Translations under genes and position numbers: made by a program
From: Halocaridina rubra
Lineage: Eukaryota > Arthropoda > Malacostraca > Decapoda > Atyidae
Assembly (NCBI GenBank): GCA_037179515.1
Contig: JAXCGZ010015127.1
Span: 102,501 to 166,500, forward strand
Length of the DNA stretch: 64,000 nt
Reading direction: 5' to 3'
In this document: one piece after another, positions 35,383 to 47,963 of the stretch
Layout of the letters: every line of letters begins with the position of its first letter
How positions within the stretch are numbered: position 1 is the stretch's first letter
The notes under the pieces: model-generated
Database searches by the model: none
What the model was told of the DNA's origin: nothing
The model's input: the letters and a program-made list of their open reading frames with translations, nothing else

Positions 35383-37311
35383 GGTATAGGAGGAGAAAAA
35401 ACATAAATGCCTGGCAAACCTACAAAAGAGCAAGAAATGACTACCTAAGTAAAAGGAGAGAGGCAGAGAGAGATTATGAGAGGGACATCACCAGGAAGGC
35501 TAAAGAAAATCCCAAGCTTTTCCACAGCTTTATCAGAGGAAAACTGAAGGTAAAAGAACAGGTTTTAAGGCTAAAGAGAGCGGATGGAAGCATCACTGAG
35601 ACGGACGAAGAGATCTGCAAAGAATTGAACAAGGAGTTTCAGTCAGTATTTACAGTAGAAAATACCCCACCCCCTCAGATTGCAGTGATAGAAGCTCAAG
35701 GGCCGGTATTAGAGAACATCAACCTTACATCCACAGAGGTATGCAAAGCGCTGATGGATTTAGATGTTCATAAAGCTACAGGTCCTGATGACATATCCCC
35801 TCATGTGCTTAAAAAATGCGCAAACACAATATCAGTGGCACTAAGTGTCATATTTAAGGAGTCACTGGAGTCGGGGGAGATTCCAAGATGCTGGAAACAA
35901 GCAAATGTGATACCTATCTTCAAAAAGGGAAGGAGGGATACGGCTCTGAACTATAGACCAGTTTCCTTGACCAGCATAGTTTGCAAACTTATGGAGAAAC
36001 TACTAAGGAAACATATCTCTCTTCACTTGGAATCCTTCAACTTTTTGTCAGTGAGGCAACATGGCTTCAGAGAAGGTAGATCAACAGTAACAAACTTATT
36101 AGAATTTTATGATGAGGTAAGCCAAATCTTACAGGAAAGAGAGGGCTGGGCAGATTGCATATTCCTAGACTTCCAGAAAGCATTTGACACTGTTCCACAT
36201 GGGAGACTTATTAGGAAGCTGCAATCAATGGCTAGAATAGGTGGAAATGTCTTGGAATGGATAAAAACTTACTTAGAAGGAAGGGAACAGAGGGTTAGAG
36301 TAAGACACTCAGTGTCTGAATGGAGAAGAGTTAGTAGTGGAGTTCCACAGGGTTCAGTTTTAGGGCCACTTTTGTTCCTTGTATATGTAAATGACCTACC
36401 AGAGTCTGTAAATTCATTCATGAATATGTTTGCAGATGATGCAAAGATTGTGAAGAAAGTAAAAAACGAGAACAATGGTAGAGAACTTCAGGAAGATCTA
36501 AATAATCTGCATGAGTGGTCAGAAAAGTGGCTAATGAAATTCAATACCTCAAAATGTAAGGTAATGAGAATGGGTACAAGTGCAAGAAGGCCCAAGCTTG
36601 ACTACTCGGTGGCTGGAGTACAACTTCAAGAGACAGAAAATGAGAGAGATCTAGGAGTAAACATACTGGCAGATTTGTCTCCAGAAATACATATAAATGG
36701 CGTAGTAAGGGCAGCATATGCATTCTTATCAAATGTAAGGGTAGCCTTCAGGCACATGGACAAGGAAATGTTCAGAAATATTTATGTAACCTATGTGAGG
36801 CCAAAACTCGAATATGCAGCCCCCTTTTGGAATCCGCACTTGAAAAAGCACATAGCTAAGCTTGAAAAAGTTCAAAGACATGCCACGAAACTGGTGCCAG
36901 AAATACGCAATCTCGGTTATGATGAGAGGCTGAGGGAATTAGACTTGCCATCACTCGAAGCTAGAAGAGTAAGGGGGGATATGGTGACAGTCTTTAAATT
37001 CCTTCATGGTTATGATAGAGTGGATAGGGATCGATATTTCGATATGGCTGGCTCTAGAACTAGAGGTCATAGTTTGAAGCTTCGTAAGAAAACTTGTTTG
37101 CAGGATGTAAGGAAATACTTTTTCAGTGTAAGAGTAGTTGATAATTGGAATTCGCTAAGCGAGGAGGTAGTTAATGCTATCTCAATCCATAGTTTTAAGG
37201 ACAGGTATGATAAGTATCACTAAGTCTAAAAATGGAACCGATGAGGAGACGGGAAGATACGAGCTTTGGGCTCTTTCCCGTAAACACAATTAGGTAATCA
37301 CAATTAGGTAA

Positions 37312-37312
<1 letters not shown>
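35382..37312 (+). mobile_element. CR1/L2-like LINE copy P1, 5'-truncated, RT open
   Basis: Begins within the linker before the RT (KRYRRRKN) and is open to the natural stop at 37221-37223. RT motifs: ALNYRPVSLTS, HGFREGRSTVTN, FLDFQKAFDTVPHGRL, SGVPQGSVLGPLLF and MFADDAKIV. The thumb and a conserved C-terminal domain (DMVTVFKFLHGYDRVDRDRY, DNWNSLSEEVVNAIS) follow. No RNase H. The frame is accidentally joined through (AC)n to an upstream ATG, giving a Thr-His run. The 3' UTR of about 90 bases ends in AATTAGGTAATCAC repeated, the tail of this family. No endonuclease remains. Confidence 0.92.

Positions 37313-37371
<59 letters not shown>
37313..37371. repeat. (AC)n microsatellite between copies P1 and P2
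   Basis: Continues directly from the GTAATCAC tail of P1 and ends at the 5' truncation of P2. Confidence 0.95.
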
Positions 37372-37373
<2 letters not shown>

Positions 37374-38745
37374 CTCTGAACTATAGACCAGTTTCCTTGA
37401 CCAGCATAGTTTGCAAAGTTATGGAGAAACTACTAAGGAAACATATCTCTCTTCACTTGGAATCCTTCAAGTTTTTGTCAGTGAGGCAACATGGCTTCAG
37501 AGAAGGTAGATCAACAGTAACAAACTTATTAGAATTTTATGATGAGGTAAGCAAAATCTTACAGGAAAGAGAGGGCTGGGCAGTTTGCATATTCCTAGAC
37601 TTCCAGAAAGCGTTTGACACTGTTCCACATGGGAGACTTATTAGGAAGCTGCAATCAATGGCTAGAATAGGTGGAAATGTTTTGGAATGGATAAAAACTT
37701 ACTTAGAAGGAAGGGAACAGAGGGTTAGAGTAAGACACTCAATGTCTGAATGGAGAAGAGTTAGTAGTGGAGTTCCACAGGGTTCAGTTTTAGGGCAATT
37801 TTTGTTCCTTGTATATGTAAATGACCTACCAGAGTCTGTAAATTCATTCATGAATATGTTTGCAGATGATGCAAAGATTGTGAATAAAGTAAAAAACGAG
37901 AACAATGGTAGAGAACTTCAGGAGGATCTTAATAATCTGCATGAGTGGTCAGAAAAGTGGCTAATGAAATTCAATACTTCAAAATGTAAGGTAATGAGAA
38001 TGGGTACAAGTGCAAGAAGGCCCAAGCTTGACTACTCAGTGGCTGGAGTACAACTTCAAGAGACAGAAAATGAGAGAGATCTAGGAGTAAACATACTGGC
38101 AGATTTGTCTCCAGAAATACATATAAATGGCATAGTAAGGGCAGCATATGCATTCTTATCAAATGTAAGGGTAGCCTTCAGGCACATGGACAAGGAAATG
38201 TTCAGAAATATTTATGTAACCTATGTGAGGCCAAAACTCGAATATGCAGCCCCCTTTTGGAATCCGCACTTGAAAAAGCACATAGCTAAGCTTGAAAAAG
38301 TTCAAAGACATGCTACGAAACTGGTGCCAGAAATACGCAATCTCAGTTATGATGAGAGGCTTAGGTAATTAGACTTACCATCACTCGAAGCTAGAAGATT
38401 GAGGGGGGATATGGTGACAGTCTTTAAATTCCTTCATGGTTATGATAGAGTGGATAGGGATCGATATTTTGATATGGCTGGCTCTAGAACTAGAGGTCAT
38501 AGTTTGAAGCTTCGTAAGAAAACTTCTTTGCAGGATGTAAGGAAATACTTTTTCAGTGTAAGAGTAGTTGATAATTGGAATTGGCTAAGCGAGGAGGTAG
38601 TTAATGCTATCTCAATCCACAGTTTTAAGGACAGGTATGATAAGTATCACTAAGTATAAAATGGAACCGATCAGGAGACGGGAAGATACGAGCTTTGGGC
38701 TCTTTCCCGTAAACACAATTAGGTAATCACAATTAGGTAATCACA
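37372..38745 (+). mobile_element. CR1/L2-like LINE copy P2, 5'-truncated, one nonsense codon
   Basis: Starts inside the RT at TALNYRP and stays in frame to a TAA at 38366-38368, where the other copies have GAA, then continues in the same frame to the natural stop at 38651-38653. The catalytic FADD is present. A Gln replaces Pro in the VLGQFLF block. The tail is two AATTAGGTAATCAC units, which abut copy P3. Confidence 0.9.
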
Positions 38746-39712
38746 GAGGGTTCAGTTTTAGGGCCACTTTTGTTCCTTGTATATGTAAATGACCTACCAG
38801 AGTCTGTAAATTCATTCATGAATATGTTTGCAAATGATGCAAAGATTGTAAGAAAGTAGGAAACGAGAACAATGGTAGAGAACTTCAGGAAGATCTAAAT
38901 AGTCTGCACGAGTGGTCAGAAAAGTGGCTAATGAAATTCAATACTTCTAAATGTAAGGTAATGAGAATGGGTACAACTGCAAGAAGACCCAAGCTTGACT
39001 ACTCAGTGGCTGGAGTACAACTTCAAGAGACAGAAAATGAGAAAGATCTAGGAGTAAACATACTACCAGATTTGTCTCCAGAAATACATATAAATGGCAT
39101 AGTAAGGGCAGCATATGCATTCTTATCAAATGTAAGGGTAGCCTTCAGGCACATAGACAAGGAAATGTTTAGAAATATTTATGTAACCTATGTGAGGCCA
39201 AAACTCGAACATGCAGCCCCCTTTTGGAATCCGTACTTGAAAAAGCACGTACCTAAGCTTGAAAAAGTTCAAAGACATGCCAAGAAACTGGTGCCAGAAA
39301 TACGTAATTTCAGTTATGATGAGAGACTGAGGGAATTAGACTTACCATCACTCGAAGCTAGAAGAGTGAAGGGGGATATGGTGACAGTCTTTAAATTCCT
39401 TCATGGTTATGATAGAGTGGATAGGGATCGATATTTTGATATGGCTGGCTCTATAACTAGAGGTCATAGTTTGAAGCTTCGTAAGAAAACTTCTTTGCGG
39501 GATATAAGGAAATACTTTTTCAGTGTAAGAGTAGTTGATAATTGGAATTGGCTAAGCGAGGAGGTAGTTAATGCTATCTCAATCAATAGTTTTCAGGACA
39601 GGTATGATAAGTATCACTAAGTATAAAATGGAACCGATCAGGAGACGGGAAGATACGAGCTTTGGGCTCTTTCCCGTAAACACAATTAGGTAATCACAAT
39701 TAGGTAATCACA
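38746..39712 (+). mobile_element. CR1/L2-like LINE copy P3, RT box mutated
   Basis: Starts at GAGGGTTCAGTTTTAGGGCC directly after the tail of P2, that is at the GSVLGP motif. The catalytic box reads FAND, not FADD, and one base is lost shortly after (TTGTAAGAAAG), so the polymerase is dead. The C-terminal part (38931-39620) is open. The 967-bp unit, including its tail, is repeated as P4. Confidence 0.9.
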
Positions 39713-40640
39713 GAGGGTTCAGTTTTAGGGCCACTTTTGTTCCTTGTATATGTAAATGACCTACCAGAGTCTGTAAATTCATTCATGAATATGTTTGTAG
39801 ATGATGCAAAGATTGTGAAGAAAGTAGGAAACGAGAACAATGGTAGAGAACTTCAGGAAGATCTAAATAGTCTGCATGAGTGGTCAGAAAAGTGGCTAAT
39901 GAAATTCAATACTTCTAAATGTAAGGTAATGAGAATGGGTACAACTGCAAGAAGACCCAAGCTTGACTACTCAGTGGCTGGAGTACAACTTCAAGAGACA
40001 GAAAATGAGAAAGATCTAGGAGTAAACATACTGGCAGATTTGTCTCCAAAAATACATATAAATGGCATAGTAAGGGCAGCATATGCATTCTTATCAAATG
40101 TAAGGGTAGCCTTCAGGCACATAGACAAGGAAATGTTTAGAAATATTTATGTAACCTATGTGAGGCCAAAACTCGAACATGCAGCCCCCTTTTGGAATCC
40201 TCACTTGAAAAAGTTCAAAGACAAGCCAAGAAACTGGTGCCAGAAATACGTAATTTCAGTTATGATGAGAGACTGAGGGAATTAGACTTACCATCACTCG
40301 AAGCTAGAAGATTGAGGGGGGATAATTTGACAGTCTTTAAATTCCTTCATGGTTATGACAGAGTGGATAGGGATCGATATTTTGATATGGCAGGCTCTAT
40401 AACTAGAGGTTATAGTTTGAAGCTTCGTAAGAAAACTTCTTTGCAGGATATAAGGAAATACTTTTTCAGTGTAAGAGTAGTTGATAATTGGAATTGGCTA
40501 AGCGAGGAGGTAGTTAATGCTATATCAATCAATAGTTTTAAGGACAGGTATGATAAGTATCACTAAGTATAAAATGGAACCAATCAGGAGACAGGAAGAT
40601 ACGAGCTTTGGGCTCTTTCCCGGAAATACAATTAGGTAAT
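39713..40640 (+). mobile_element. CR1/L2-like LINE copy P4, tandem duplicate of P3
   Basis: Same 5' breakpoint and same private variants as P3 (ACAACTGCAAGAAG, GAGAAAGATC, CACATAGACAAGG), so it arose by tandem duplication. The box reads FVDD. A 22-bp deletion between two CTTGAAAAAG repeats near 40205-40215 shifts the frame, so coding continues in another frame from 40215 to 40566. Confidence 0.9.
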
Positions 40641-40649
40641 CACACACAC

Positions 40650-41638
40650 CCTGAGGAAGCATATCTCTCTTCACTTGGAATCCTTCAACTTTTTCCCAGT
40701 GAGACAATATGGCTTCAGAGAAGGTAGATCAACAGTAGCAAACTTATTAGAATTTTATAATGAGGTAAGCCGAATCTACAGGAAAGAGAGGGCTGGGAAG
40801 ATTGCATATTCCTAGACATCCAGAAAGCATTTGACACTGTTCCACATGGGAGACTTATTAGGAAGCAGCAAGCAATGGCTAGAATAGGTGGAAATGTCTT
40901 GAAATGGATAAAAACTTACTTAGAAGGAAGGGAACAGAGGGTTAGAGTAAGACACTCAGTGTCTGAATGGAGAAGAGTTAGTAGTGGAGATACACAGGGT
41001 TCGGTTTTAGGGCCACTCTTGTTCCTTGTATATGTAAATGACCTACCAGAGTCTGTAAATTCATTCATGAATATGTTTGCAGATGATGCAAAGATTGTGA
41101 AGAAAGATAAGAAACGAGAACATTGGTAGAGAACTTCAGGAAGATCTAGATAGTCTCCATGAGTGATCAGAAAAGTGGCTGATGAAATTCAATACTTCAA
41201 AACGTAAGGTAATGAGAATGGGTACAAGTGCAAGAAGGCCCAAGCTTGACTACTCGGTGGCAGGAGTACAACTACAAGAGACAGAAAATGAGAGAGATCT
41301 AGGAGTAAACATACTGGCAGATTTGTCTCCAGAAATGGTTATGATAGAGTGAATAGAGATCGATGTTTTGATATGGCTGGCTCTATAAATAGAGGTCGTA
41401 GTTTGAAGCTTCGTAAGAAAACTTCTTTGCAGGATGTAAGGAAATATTTTTTCAGTGTAAGAGTAGTTGATAATTGGAATTGGCTAAGCGAGGAGGTAGT
41501 TAATGCTATCTCAGTCGATAGTTATAAGGAGAGGTATGATAAGTATCACTAAGTATAAAATGGAACCGATCAGGAGACGGGAAGATACGAGCTTTGGGCT
41601 CTTTCCCGTAAACACAATTAGGTAATCACAATTAGGTA

Positions 41639-41640
<2 letters not shown>
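40650..41640 (+). mobile_element. CR1/L2-like LINE copy P5, truncated and internally deleted
   Basis: Starts within the RT at LRKHISLHLE after the tail of P4 and a few AC repeats. It carries frameshifts near 40780 and 41105 and a stop near 41164. About 370 bp are missing at 41335, where CCAGAAAT joins GGTTATGATAGAG. The C-terminal part and the AATTAGGTAATCA tail are kept. A (TA)n tract follows. Confidence 0.88.

Positions 41641-41642
<2 letters not shown>

Positions 41643-41704
<62 letters not shown>
41643..41704. repeat. (TA)n microsatellite
   Basis: Lies between the LINE tail and an antisense SINE-1. Confidence 0.96.
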
Positions 41705-41707
<3 letters not shown>

Positions 41708-41893
41708 GGTTTCACGTCACGAACTCCCTTTTCTACTAAGGGCTAGAACGGTTGCCTTCTTACGAAGGACTTGTTTTGGCAGATGTAATCGTTACCCTGA
41801 GTGTATGCCCTTACTAACCTCAGTCCGTGACGGGGTGCGAACCCTCGACCTGCCGCCTCAGAGTCACAGACGGTACCATTTTGCCACGGAGAC

Positions 41894-41896
<3 letters not shown>
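41705..41896 (-). mobile_element. SINE-1 copy, antisense, inside (TA)n
   Basis: Reverse complement matches 24671-24860: head with B box GGTTCGCACCCC, body CAAGTCCTTCGTAAGAAGGC, tail GTGACGTGAAACCGAA. The A box reads TGGCAAAATGG, away from consensus. Both flanks are (TA)n, so no target duplication can be defined. Confidence 0.9.

Positions 41897-41988
<92 letters not shown>
41897..41988. repeat. (TA)n microsatellite
   Basis: Follows the SINE head directly. A short C-run and A-run (41991-42008) come after it. Confidence 0.96.
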
Positions 41989-41991
<3 letters not shown>

Positions 41992-42159
41992 CCCCCCCCC
42001 AAAAAAAAGTATCCTTTCAATACTGGTCACTTCGTGTTAGGAACACTGACATTTTTCCGCTACGTATGCAGTATTTCCCAGCATCCCTAAAATTGATTAC
42101 ATCACTCCCTGAGGGTGTGCTAGCAACCCAGGTTAGGAAACGCTGCCCTAATGCCTATA

Positions 42160-42173
42160 TAATAATAATAATA

Positions 42174-42268
<95 letters not shown>
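42160..42268. repeat. Inverted (TAA)n-(TTA)n-(TAA)n microsatellite
   Basis: TAA repeats switch to TTA repeats and back to TAA repeats, so the tract can fold on itself. Confidence 0.92.
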
Positions 42269-43260
<992 letters not shown>

Positions 43261-43560
43261 ATGGTAAAACTATCCTTAAATATCCGCTGTTATTTCAAAA
43301 GAAAAAATTGAGGAAGAAGGGACTGCCAGCCTCTTGTTCCCTAATCCCTCTTAATCTGCTTATATGATTTACAGGTTATACAAAGATCACCTAGGAGCTT
43401 AAGCCAGCTGCTGGTGGAGGGAAGGATAATAATACTAAGGAGGCGCCGCGGCCCTTTTGGGGAATAAAGAGAACCCTCTGGCACATAATAATGTGCTACT
43501 TTGACACAACGACCTCGTCTGCGGAGAGAGTCACCCGTCAAATTTAAGCATATTAACTCA
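43261..43560 (+). other. Spacer between inverted SINE-3 copies, with shared module and 28S fragment
   Basis: Contains a 41-base module at 43460-43500 (AATAAAGAGAACCCTCTGG...) that recurs inverted at 44176-44215, and a probable 28S rRNA 5' end at 43510-43555. The part 43261-43440 is unassigned. Confidence 0.6.
43510..43555 (+). other. 28S rRNA 5'-end fragment (about 46 nt)
   Basis: CGACCTC, then a diverged stretch, then TCACCCG and AAATTTAAGCATATTA: the order of motifs at the start of arthropod 28S rRNA (CGACCTC...ACCCGCTGAATTTAAGCATATTA). The last 15 bases are nearly exact; the middle is diverged. Confidence 0.7.
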
Positions 43561-43857
43561 ACTCATTCCAGGTTTGGATGTGGAACTTGGCCGTGAAAGC
43601 ATGTGCCAAGAATGCTGCATTGATCAAGTGTCCTGTGGGGCTGGCATAATATCAAGAATAGCCTCACCGTATTCCCTGCATGTCGTAAAAGGCGACTAAA
43701 AGTGAACGGGGCGGGGGGACTAGGACCCCCCCCCTTGTACCAACCTCCTGTGAGGCATCAAAGAAGAGGAGAGTAGAGGGGAGTATAACTGCTCCCCAAA
43801 CTGTTTCTTATTTTATGTCGGCTACCCCCACTTTTAAAGGGGACACAGCCACGGTAT
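43561..43857 (+). mobile_element. SINE-3 copy 2 (sense) with an 18S rRNA-derived segment
   Basis: Same modules as copy 1 in sense order: ACTCATTCCAGG head, 18S segment at 43593-43628, body with GGCGACTAAAAG and GGGGCGGGGGGACT, tail ATGTCGGCTACCCCCACTTT...ACAGCCACGGTATATG. Copy 1 and copy 2 form arms of about 300 bp around a 300-bp spacer. Confidence 0.8.
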
Positions 43858-43890
43858 ATGTATGTATGTATGTAAAACTAACCTATCAAT

Positions 43891-44084
43891 GAAACAAACT
43901 TTATTTCCATTTCAATACAATGGGTATTCGTCAGCCAGGGCAAGCCCCAACCCCCCACTGTGGTGTCCAATCACAGCAGTTCCTGCCAGTAAACAGCTTA
44001 AACTTTCGGTCTTGGACGGGAACCGATCTTTCGACCTCGTGGATGCGAAGCCAGCGCGTTACCACTGTACTAGCCAGCAGGCAA
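43891..44084 (-). mobile_element. SINE-2 (tRNA-derived), antisense, joined to an 18S rRNA fragment
   Basis: Reverse complement has a tRNA-like head: A box TAGTACAGTGG and B box GGTTCCCGTCC, then a body with CAGGAACTGCTGTG and the tail GAAATAAAGTTTGTTTC. A second copy lies at 63529-63722. Its head directly abuts the 18S fragment at 44085. Confidence 0.88.
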
Positions 44085-44170
44085 CATTCTTGGCAAATGC
44101 TTTCGCTGTTGTTCGTCCTACGACGGTCATAGAATTTCACCTCTCGCGTCGTAGTACGGATGCCCCCGAC
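44085..44170 (-). other. 18S rRNA fragment (86 nt), antisense
   Basis: Reverse complement reads GTCGGGGGCATCCGTA...GAGAGGTGAAATTCTATGA...GACGAACAACAGCGAAAGC...GCCAAGAATG, collinear with the conserved central region of arthropod 18S rRNA with few differences. It ends inside the segment also present in SINE-3 but at a different base. Confidence 0.9.
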
Positions 44171-44292
44171 AGTTAGCAGCACATTATTATGTGCCAGAGG
44201 GTTCTCTTTATTCCCAACACTGCCTTGATGCTAGAATCGAGGAGGTCCCCGTCCGTTAGGGGTCCGGGGTTCCCGCTCCACCTCACCGAGTA
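44171..44292 (-). other. Shared 40-base module and unassigned flank
   Basis: 44176-44215 is the inverted match of 43460-43500 with one mismatch. The rest, GC-rich with GTCCCCGTCCGTTAGGGGTC, is unassigned. Confidence 0.6.
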
Positions 44293-44967
<675 letters not shown>

Positions 44968-44976
44968 TATATATAT

Positions 44977-45050
<74 letters not shown>
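44968..45050. repeat. (TA)n microsatellite
   Basis: TA repeat ending 16 bases before LTR A. Confidence 0.96.
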
Positions 45051-45053
<3 letters not shown>

Positions 45054-45066
45054 CCTATTGAAAGGG

Positions 45067-45649
45067 TGTCGTAAAGTAATTCTACCCTAGAAGTGTAACA
45101 TAACATCACCAATGCAATGTCTGGGGTGCTCAAGTGGTGTGACCTGATATTTCCAGTGTAGTTTTCTAGGTAGAATGTGTGTTTACAGAGAGATAACAAC
45201 CTCTTCATCCCTGATCGATGGAGGTCAGAAATGTCACACAGTTCTGGGTTGTTCTTATGAGAGCCTCCACCAATATATGCATGTACATTTGAAAATATAC
45301 ATATTGGCACTCCTCGTCCCCAATTGGCATTCCTTTAGCCACGCCCATTAAACCATAGGTAAGTGGGTGTAACCCCTTTTCTCTGGAAGCCTATTGGTGG
45401 AGGTGTGGCCAAGCATACCACGCCCTGCCAACATTGTGATACTAAAAGAGTCAGAAGCAGTGAGAGAGTCAGTTAGAGATTTTACAGGGAACGAATAAGA
45501 ACTTTAAGATTTACCCTTAGGGGGTGGGGAGCATTGAGGTGTAGAATAAGTGTACAGTATAACTAAATAAACTAAATGTTAAGTAACAATTGCATATCTG
45601 TTATCACCTCGGACACTATGATTTTAGTCTAGTATACAACTATACAACA
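45067..45649 (+). repeat. 5' LTR of an LTR-A element (583 bp)
   Basis: Starts TGTCGTAAAG and ends CTATACAACA, followed by a PBS. Internal motifs match 23219-23785 and, more weakly, 6690-7411. The AATAAACTAAATGTTAAG block near 45565 supplies a polyadenylation signal. The short ends (TGTCGTA, TACAACA) and the GGGGCATTGAGG block are shared with LTR B, so A and B are related families. No 3' partner is found downstream. Confidence 0.82.
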
Positions 45650-45650
45650 T

Positions 45651-45670
45651 TGGTGGCAGCTTAGTACAAT
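45651..45670 (+). other. Primer-binding site of the LTR-A element
   Basis: TGGTGGCAGCTTAGTACAAT begins one base after the LTR end; the first nine bases equal the PBS of element B. Confidence 0.7.
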
Positions 45671-45728
45671 ACCACGCCTAAGTTACCGCGAAGAGACAGG
45701 AAATTATATGCCAGTGCATCTCGAGCCG

Positions 45729-45889
45729 TGAAAAAAAAAATGCAAGATACAGATTATATCGCATCTCTGAAGGCAATGTCGGAGGTTGAAAAAATTTGTT
45801 GAATCCTCAATATAAGAGAAGCTTTGATACGCCTAAAAGCAAGCAGCGAGACCGCACCCTCGAGGAGAGGTAGTGTGGCCAATGGCGAC
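45729..45889 (+). pseudogene. Gag-like ORF of the LTR-A element, N-terminal part before the BEL insertion
   Basis: An ATG after a nine-A run starts a frame with an in-frame TGA after 19 codons, then ALIRLKASSETAPSRRG. The SETAPSRR pattern resembles the product at 16012-16632. The frame is interrupted at 45889 by the BEL/Pao element and resumes after the GCGAC duplication at 51629. It was probably a small gag-like protein. Confidence 0.6.
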
Positions 45890-46399
45890 TGTTAACGAAG
45901 GTTCATGAACATCGTGACAGGAGATCCAAGTAGGAGGAATGACAGAGCCAAACGACAGGATGCCATGTTTATTTTCTTCTCTATCTCTTTACATAACAAC
46001 AATGTCTCTCGTCAACTAACACTTCAGTTAGCTTTGAACTCACCCTCATCACCTCTGTTATTTAGTAAAACAAGGATTAATAATATCAGACATCGATACT
46101 GACCAGTTAGAATATGAAGGTTTCCGAATTTCTTTAGTCCATCAAAACTCTTTGAAGTCACAAGTCTAAAGTTAAGGTATTTCAAATTATACCTCTGCTA
46201 TTATTAACTCTCAAAAGACTCTTGCTAAACAAAAATATATATATGAAATAATTAAAAGGCTCACTAAATCATAGGGAGAGCAAATACAAATTAAAATAAA
46301 TAAACCAATCAGTGTGTATACATTCCTTAATCATAGAAAACTCTTGCAATTGAAGGTAGACCCAAATAAAAGGAACAAATGTCTATTTCCTTCCTAACA
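45890..46399 (-). repeat. 3' LTR of the BEL/Pao element (510 bp)
   Basis: Matches 51114-51623 nearly throughout. On the minus strand it begins TGTTAGGAAGG and ends CTTCGTTAACA. A short purine tract (GATGGGGAGTG, 46410-46400) precedes it and may serve as PPT. Confidence 0.92.
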
Positions 46400-46683
46400 C
46401 ACTCCCCATCATAGGAGTACAGACTCCTGTTAATCAAGTACAGTAACCTATACAAACATACAGAACTGTACCGGTATGAAATTTCACATCACTTAGCCCT
46501 CCAACAGATATACAACATATATAGATACCGGTACTGAAGCATACTGTACAGTACCTTACAGACTCATACTACTGTACAGTACAGTACTCACAAATCAAGT
46601 TTCTGAGGAGCCTTAATCGGTCTACCTGAACGTGTATGAATGTCATTAGATACATCAGGCTGAGAGTAAGAGTGGCCAATTTC

Positions 46684-47655
46684 CTAATCAGGAGGGGGAC
46701 TGGCTTGAACAGACGTATCAGAAAGAGGAAGAGGCTGATCAACCTTAGCATCATTGGTATACACAACACTTGATATTTCTAAATCATGAAGTCTTTGAAT
46801 TGGCCTTTTCAAAATATCCTTAGAAGTTCTCACATTTACACTTCTAATAACTCCATCCCGACCAGGGAAGACATCCACAATTACTCCCAGAGGCCACTGT
46901 AATCTTGGAATGTTGTCTTCTTTTACTAAAACTAAATCACCCTTCTTAGTGTTACATTTTGCAGTAAATCCTTTAACCACAGGATGCAGATTAGTAATAT
47001 AGTCCTTAGTCCACAACCTCCAGAATTTATCTAGGGTTTGATTTCTTATAATTTCTCTTTCCTTTAAATCTTGAGAAGTGACAGGTATACAAGGAGGTTT
47101 AGGGTCTACCTGAGTATGAGTGTTAGCACTTCTGCCAATGAGAAATTGAGAAGGAGACAAGGGGTGAGCCTTGTCCATTTCATCACCAACATAAGTAATG
47201 GGTCTAGAATTTACACAAGCTTCAATTTCATGCAATAAAGTCTCTAGTTCAGTTCTGGAGACACACTTAATGCCTAATGTTATCCTGATGGCAGTCTTAA
47301 CTGATCTTATCAGCCGCTCCCACCAGCCTCCCCACCATGGAGAATGGGGGACTATAAATTTCCACTGTGGGGCCAGGTGACCGTAAACCTCATGTAATTG
47401 GCCTGCACAAGCAACAAAGGTATTGGCATTGTCTGAAAATATTATTGATGGCAATCCTCTTCTAGCAATAAATCTACGTATGGCGTGCTTGCAGTCATCC
47501 ACACTCACTGAGTCAGTGAGCTCTAAATGCACGGCCCTTACTACTGCACATGTGAACAGTAACATGCAAAACTTCTTAGAAGGGAAATCTACACAAAACA
47601 AAGGGGGGTTAAACTTTGAATTTCTGTCACCCTGTTTGCCACAAAGGTCTTCCAC
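46684..47655 (-). pseudogene. BEL/Pao integrase, N-terminally deleted
   Basis: An open stretch of 323 codons. Core motifs: VDF near the first aspartate position, FTCAVVRAVHLEL, RFIARRGLPSIIFSDNANTF with the second aspartate, and SPWWGGWWERLIRSVK with the glutamate. The C-terminal domain follows (PSQFLIGR, GDLVLVKEDN, WPLGVIVDVFPGRDGVIRSV). The zinc-binding N-terminus and the end of RNase H are missing: the RNase H sequence runs directly into the integrase core near 47640. It would have joined the DNA copy to the genome; in this copy it is a fragment. Confidence 0.88.
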
Positions 47656-47962
47656 CTATAAGGGTCACCCTTGATCCATGTCAATGCTATTTGTGAATCT
47701 GTCCAGCAAAATAGTTTCGTATCCATACAGAGATGAAGGGATTTCTTCACAAAACTTACTAGTCTAGCACACAACAGGGCCCCCATCAACTCTAATCTCG
47801 GCATAGTTATGGTCTTATTGGGTGCCACTCTAGACTTAGAGGCTACTAATGAAACTTTAAGTGATTTACCATCCGCTACATAGGTACGGATATATACGCA
47901 GGCACCATAACCCTTCCCTGATACATCACCAAAGGCCTGAAGTTCTACATTAGTAAGATTAC
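47589..47962 (-). pseudogene. BEL/Pao RNase H fragment
   Basis: Minus-strand motifs: FGDVSGKGYGACVYIR (first aspartate), MPRLELMGALLCARL (glutamate) and FCWTDSQIALTWIKG (second aspartate), then the RWKTFVANRVTEIQ block. A stop precedes it at 47964. After this block the sequence continues in the integrase core, so the RNase H C-terminus has been deleted. Confidence 0.85.
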
Positions 47963-47963
47963 T

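Noticed and set aside
43593..43628. Functional rRNA gene
   Set aside because: Only 36-86 bases of 18S and about 46 of 28S are present, scattered and in both orientations.
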